60,039 bases of DNA, from IMG/VR virus record IMGVR_UViG_3300042505_000291, positions 1 through 60,039 of that record. The stretch is one strand, 5' to 3'. Shown here one piece after another: positions 57,245-60,039 of the stretch. How positions within the stretch are numbered: position 1 is the stretch's first letter; each line of letters starts with the position of its first letter. The notes under the pieces are model-generated. The model was not told the DNA's origin and did no database searches. It was given only the letters and a program-made list of their open reading frames with translations. The translations under genes were made by a program, and so were the position numbers. This DNA is from a virus.

Positions 57245-60039
57245 CTCTTAAGTTCCTCTATTTCTCGCTTAAGCTCTTTAATAGCTTCAACCATAAGACC
57301 CATTAGATTTCCATAAGCAAGGGATTTGATACCAGTTTTTTCGTCTGTCATCACAGCTTCTGCTAGGATCTTTTCTACATCCTGAGCAATAAGACCAGTT
57401 TGTCTTTGTTTTGAGTCTTTACGAGTAAAGGTGTACCCTGTAAGAGTCATAACTTTGTCAAGAGCGCTGTTAATTACTAAGAGATCTTCTTTCAGTCGTA
57501 TATCAGAATAAGCGGTTACGTTTGCTACAGCTGTTAAGTTACCAGAAGAGTCAATATTGGTAATATTAGCATCGCTTCCGTTTCGGAATTCGATGGGGGT
57601 TGAGCCGTGGCCTTTAACATAAGTAGTACTAGAAGCCTGGAAATAAAAACGTTGTACACTACCAGCATCTGTAATCCAAGTATTTGTCGTACCTTTTATA
57701 AATCCAGTACTATCAATACCATCTAGAAGATCAGCATCTAAGCCTGAGCCCGAGCCGTCATTGTCAGCATTCCACATCTTAACCCAGGAACCCCAGGTAT
57801 CATCGTTTACTCTACGAACCCACATATTGTTGTTCCAGAAACCGTGAGCAATCTGGAATCCATACTTATCTACATCAACCCACTGGCTTCCGAAATGAGA
57901 GATCCAGTGCACCCAATCACCATTAGGAGAGTTTGTTGGGTTATTGTACGTTGAAAAGCCACAACGCTGTGTAGTAGAAGTAGTACCAAGAACAGCATTC
58001 ATATTGCTGACGTTCATACTAGAACCCCAGCCGTATCCTGAATTATCAGTAGAGTGAGGGAACTGGTATGAATGGAATCCATCAACAGTGTCAGCATCGA
58101 GACCTGAACCAGCGCCGTCAATACCTGAATGCCACACAGTACCAGCACTACCCGATATAGGTTGTATTTGAAAATGGTTATGTCCGTTTACATATAGATA
58201 GCTAGTACCATCAACACCGCCAGACTTTGTTATAACCGCTAAACCAGTCTGCCCAGTTGGGGTGGCAGTACAAACGATCGTAGTGTATCCATACAACCCA
58301 TTATAAATATATGTTGGACCAGCGGTATTTCCATTTAAGCGAAGTATACTACTGTCAATGTTGAGCGCCCGCCAAGAAACACCGTTTTGTAGAGAGTAAA
58401 TATTACTTTCGTTTGAACTAAAAAATAGATGCATACCATTAGAGGCGTTGAAGCTACCAGCGGTAAATGTTGCGGCAGTAGCAGCAATACGATCAGAAAA
58501 AGCACCGGGACCAAAAACCTCAAATTCATTCGTGTTTCCACTAAAACTACCAAAACGAGCGATAGTTGTCCACGACCCTGCTGTACCAGAAGTTTTCTGT
58601 ACATACAGAGGTACACCACCACCAACATCATATTTGGCAAGGCGGTGAGCGTAACGCCCATCGATGTATGTTCCATTAATAAGGAACTCTAATCCGAATC
58701 CGTCTGTTGTTGTAGACGTAATAGCGTGTGAAACATGCGAAGTAGCATTGTCGATGTTACCGACAATGAACAGAGGATCAGTTGAGCCAATGTAGCTTGG
58801 CGTCGCGCCGTAAAATTTTGTACCACCGTATCCGGTTTGTGACATAATTTTAATGCCGGTGTGGAACGCGAAAATTAAATCAGGATAAAGAGGACCAGTC
58901 CAAGCACCAGCTTCTTGGTAAAGAGCGTAGTCAGCTGCAGACATACCAGAGTTTGAACCAACATGGGTAAAGCCAAGGTATGTAGTATTGTAACTTTGGT
59001 TTTGGAACACGAACGAAGCAGAACTATAACCGTCAAGCGTGTCAGCATCAAGGCCTGTACCAGCACCGTCGTTACCAGCATGCCAGAATTTATTTGCTCC
59101 GGAGAAGAAATCTCCATCGCGCCACATGTACGAAGCGTAAGTATTTACTACTGCGTTGGCAGTAACTGAGCCGTCTTCTACATAAAGTTCTAAGCCGGTA
59201 CCGTTACCACCATTGCGGAATACGTACCAACCTTGTTGGGTTGACTTTGCTTCCCAGCGAACATCAACTCCATCATAGTAAGCATTGAACCCAACGTACA
59301 TACCCACAGGGAAAGTAGCTGTTGAAGTCGCAGTACCATTTGTTGTTAAAAAGGCATCAGAATTTATACCATCAAGAGTGTCAGCATCTAGTGCCGAACC
59401 AGGTCCATCGACTGTTATAAGTTTGGTTAAAAGAGATGATGCTGTTTCTGTTGCACCGCTTGTGCCTTGGGCACCAGTAGTACCTTGAGAGCCTATAGCG
59501 CCCTGAGAACCTGTAGCGCCCTGAGAACCTGTAGTGCCTTGACGGCCTTGAGTACCTTGAGCGCCTTGAGAACCAGTAGCGCCTTGAGAACCTGTGGCGC
59601 CTTGAGTGCCTGTAGTGCCTTGTGGACCTTGAATGCCTTGTAGACCTTGAGCACCTGTAGCGCCTTGAGAACCTGTAGTGCCTTGACGGCCTTGAGTACC
59701 TTGAGCGCCTTGAGAACCAGTAATACCCTGAATACCTTGAGTACCGGCACCTGTAATACCCTGAATACCTTGAGTACCGGCACCTGTAACACCCTGAATA
59801 CCTTGAGCACCCTGAGAACCTGTGGTACCTTGACGACCTTGAGTACCTTGAGTACCCTGAGAACCAGTAATACCTTGAATACCTTGGCTACCAATACCTG
59901 TAATACCCTGAATACCCTGAGTACCTTGAGCACCAGTGTTACCTGTTATACCTTGAGTACCAGTGTTACCTGTTGTACCCTGAGTACCTTGACGGCCTTG
60001 AATACCTTGAGCACCTTGGACACCTTGAGTACCTTGTGG
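57241..60039 (-). CDS. Collagen-like tail fibre with S74 chaperone (5' end missing)
   Basis: About 930 residues are visible; the frame runs out of the window. From the N-terminal side: Gly-X-Y repeats (to about 59450), then a beta-rich shaft with four GLDADTLDG-type motifs (for example GTGLDADTLDGYSS, GSGLDADTVDGFHS), and a C-terminal intramolecular chaperone of the Peptidase S74 type: YSDIRLKEDL with the cleavage Ser encoded at 57505-57507, TGLIAQDVEKIL and a final coiled coil. S74 domains trimerise the fibre and then cut themselves off. An ATG at 59307 is internal, not the true start. Confidence 0.88.
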   Translation of the reverse strand, partial: PQGTQGVQGAQGIQGRQGTQGTTGNTGTQGITGNTGAQGTQGIQGITGIGSQGIQGITGSQGTQGTQGRQGTTGSQGAQGIQGVTGAGTQGIQGITGAGTQGIQGITGSQGAQGTQGRQGTTGSQGATGAQGLQGIQGPQGTTGTQGATGSQGATGSQGAQGTQGRQGTTGSQGATGSQGAIGSQGTTGAQGTSGATETASSLLTKLITVDGPGSALDADTLDGINSDAFLTTNGTATSTATFPVGMYVGFNAYYDGVDVRWEAKSTQQGWYVFRNGGNGTGLELYVEDGSVTANAVVNTYASYMWRDGDFFSGANKFWHAGNDGAGTGLDADTLDGYSSASFVFQNQSYNTTYLGFTHVGSNSGMSAADYALYQEAGAWTGPLYPDLIFAFHTGIKIMSQTGYGGTKFYGATPSYIGSTDPLFIVGNIDNATSHVSHAITSTTTDGFGLEFLINGTYIDGRYAHRLAKYDVGGGVPLYVQKTSGTAGSWTTIARFGSFSGNTNEFEVFGPGAFSDRIAATAATFTAGSFNASNGMHLFFSSNESNIYSLQNGVSWRALNIDSSILRLNGNTAGPTYIYNGLYGYTTIVCTATPTGQTGLAVITKSGGVDGTSYLYVNGHNHFQIQPISGSAGTVWHSGIDGAGSGLDADTVDGFHSYQFPHSTDNSGYGWGSSMNVSNMNAVLGTTSTTQRCGFSTYNNPTNSPNGDWVHWISHFGSQWVDVDKYGFQIAHGFWNNNMWVRRVNDDTWGSWVKMWNADNDGSGSGLDADLLDGIDSTGFIKGTTNTWITDAGSVQRFYFQASSTTYVKGHGSTPIEFRNGSDANITNIDSSGNLTAVANVTAYSDIRLKEDLLVINSALDKVMTLTGYTFTRKDSKQRQTGLIAQDVEKILAEAVMTDEKTGIKSLAYGNLMGLMVEAIKELKREIEELKR
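59450..60039 (-). repeat. Collagen-like Gly-X-Y repeat block at the window end
   Basis: Uninterrupted Gly-X-Y coding triplets (GSQGAQGTQGRQGTTG and similar) with near-identical 27- to 63-base stretches, running off the window edge. Gln, Thr, Ala, Ser and Ile fill X and Y; proline and lysine are nearly absent. Confidence 0.85.

Noticed and set aside
59285-59307. ATG 59307 as the start of the S74 fibre
   Set aside because: The frame continues upstream without a stop through collagen repeats to the window edge, and no ribosome-binding site is present.

Overview
The window reads as most of the genome of a lytic tailed phage with a long flexible tail (siphovirus). The evidence is a lambda-like tail gene order (tail tube, G/T chaperones, tape measure, minor tail proteins, K-, I- and J-like tip proteins), an HK97-type portal/protease/capsid set and a large terminase. 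No integrase, repressor or excisionase was seen. The consensus sigma-70 promoters, a lipoprotein signal and the lambda-like tail tip point to a Gram-negative host. The gene content (ThyX, peptide deformylase, class I ribonucleotide reductase, PhoH, 2-oxoglutarate oxygenase, FkbM methyltransferases) resembles marine phages, but the host itself is inference.

There are two opposed modules. Bases 1-25306 are on the + strand. They begin with the end of an Ala/Glu/Arg repeat protein and a glycan cassette (GT25-type glycosyltransferase, GH130-like propeller protein, TPR-FkbM methyltransferase). Next come an atypical tRNA and small genes. The DNA metabolism block follows: a two-piece NAD-dependent DNA ligase, ThyX, a histone-H1-like DNA-binding protein, DnaB-type helicase, primase, family A DNA polymerase, PhoH ATPase, an SF2 helicase, SSB, an SbcD/SbcC-type nuclease, a PDDEXK nuclease, a 5'-3' exonuclease, peptide deformylase, NrdA/NrdB and a second FkbM methyltransferase. 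A strong bidirectional terminator (25309-25341) separates this block from the - strand block.

Bases 25342-60039 are on the - strand and encode the virion. In transcription order they carry an incomplete collagen-like tail fibre with an S74 chaperone domain, a glycine-rich adhesin-like protein, TerL, HNH endonuclease, portal, a protease/capsid fusion, connector proteins, tail terminator, tail tube, chaperones, tape measure, tail tip proteins, a 1720-residue collagen-like fibre, small fibre-associated proteins and a prolyl-hydroxylase-like oxygenase.

Transcription appears to use host sigma-70 with A-rich upstream elements. Five consensus promoters lie on the + strand and three on the - strand, all with exactly 17-bp spacers; three of the + strand ones share the same perfect 15-mer. 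Two of the late promoters have a small palindrome over the -35 box.

The points most worth following up are: a possible phage system that modifies collagen-like fibres (oxygenase plus GT25 enzyme plus collagen fibres); a roughly 45-residue module found in three unrelated virion proteins, including the tail tube; a ligase gene split around a GIY-YIG-type nuclease; a protease-scaffold-capsid fusion with an internal start; a tightly bounded non-standard frameshift in the tail chaperone genes; and a 116-bp overlap in which the lipoprotein signal of a cell-wall hydrolase is encoded inside phoH. Both ends of the window lie in coding repeats, so it may be an assembly that stopped at repeats.
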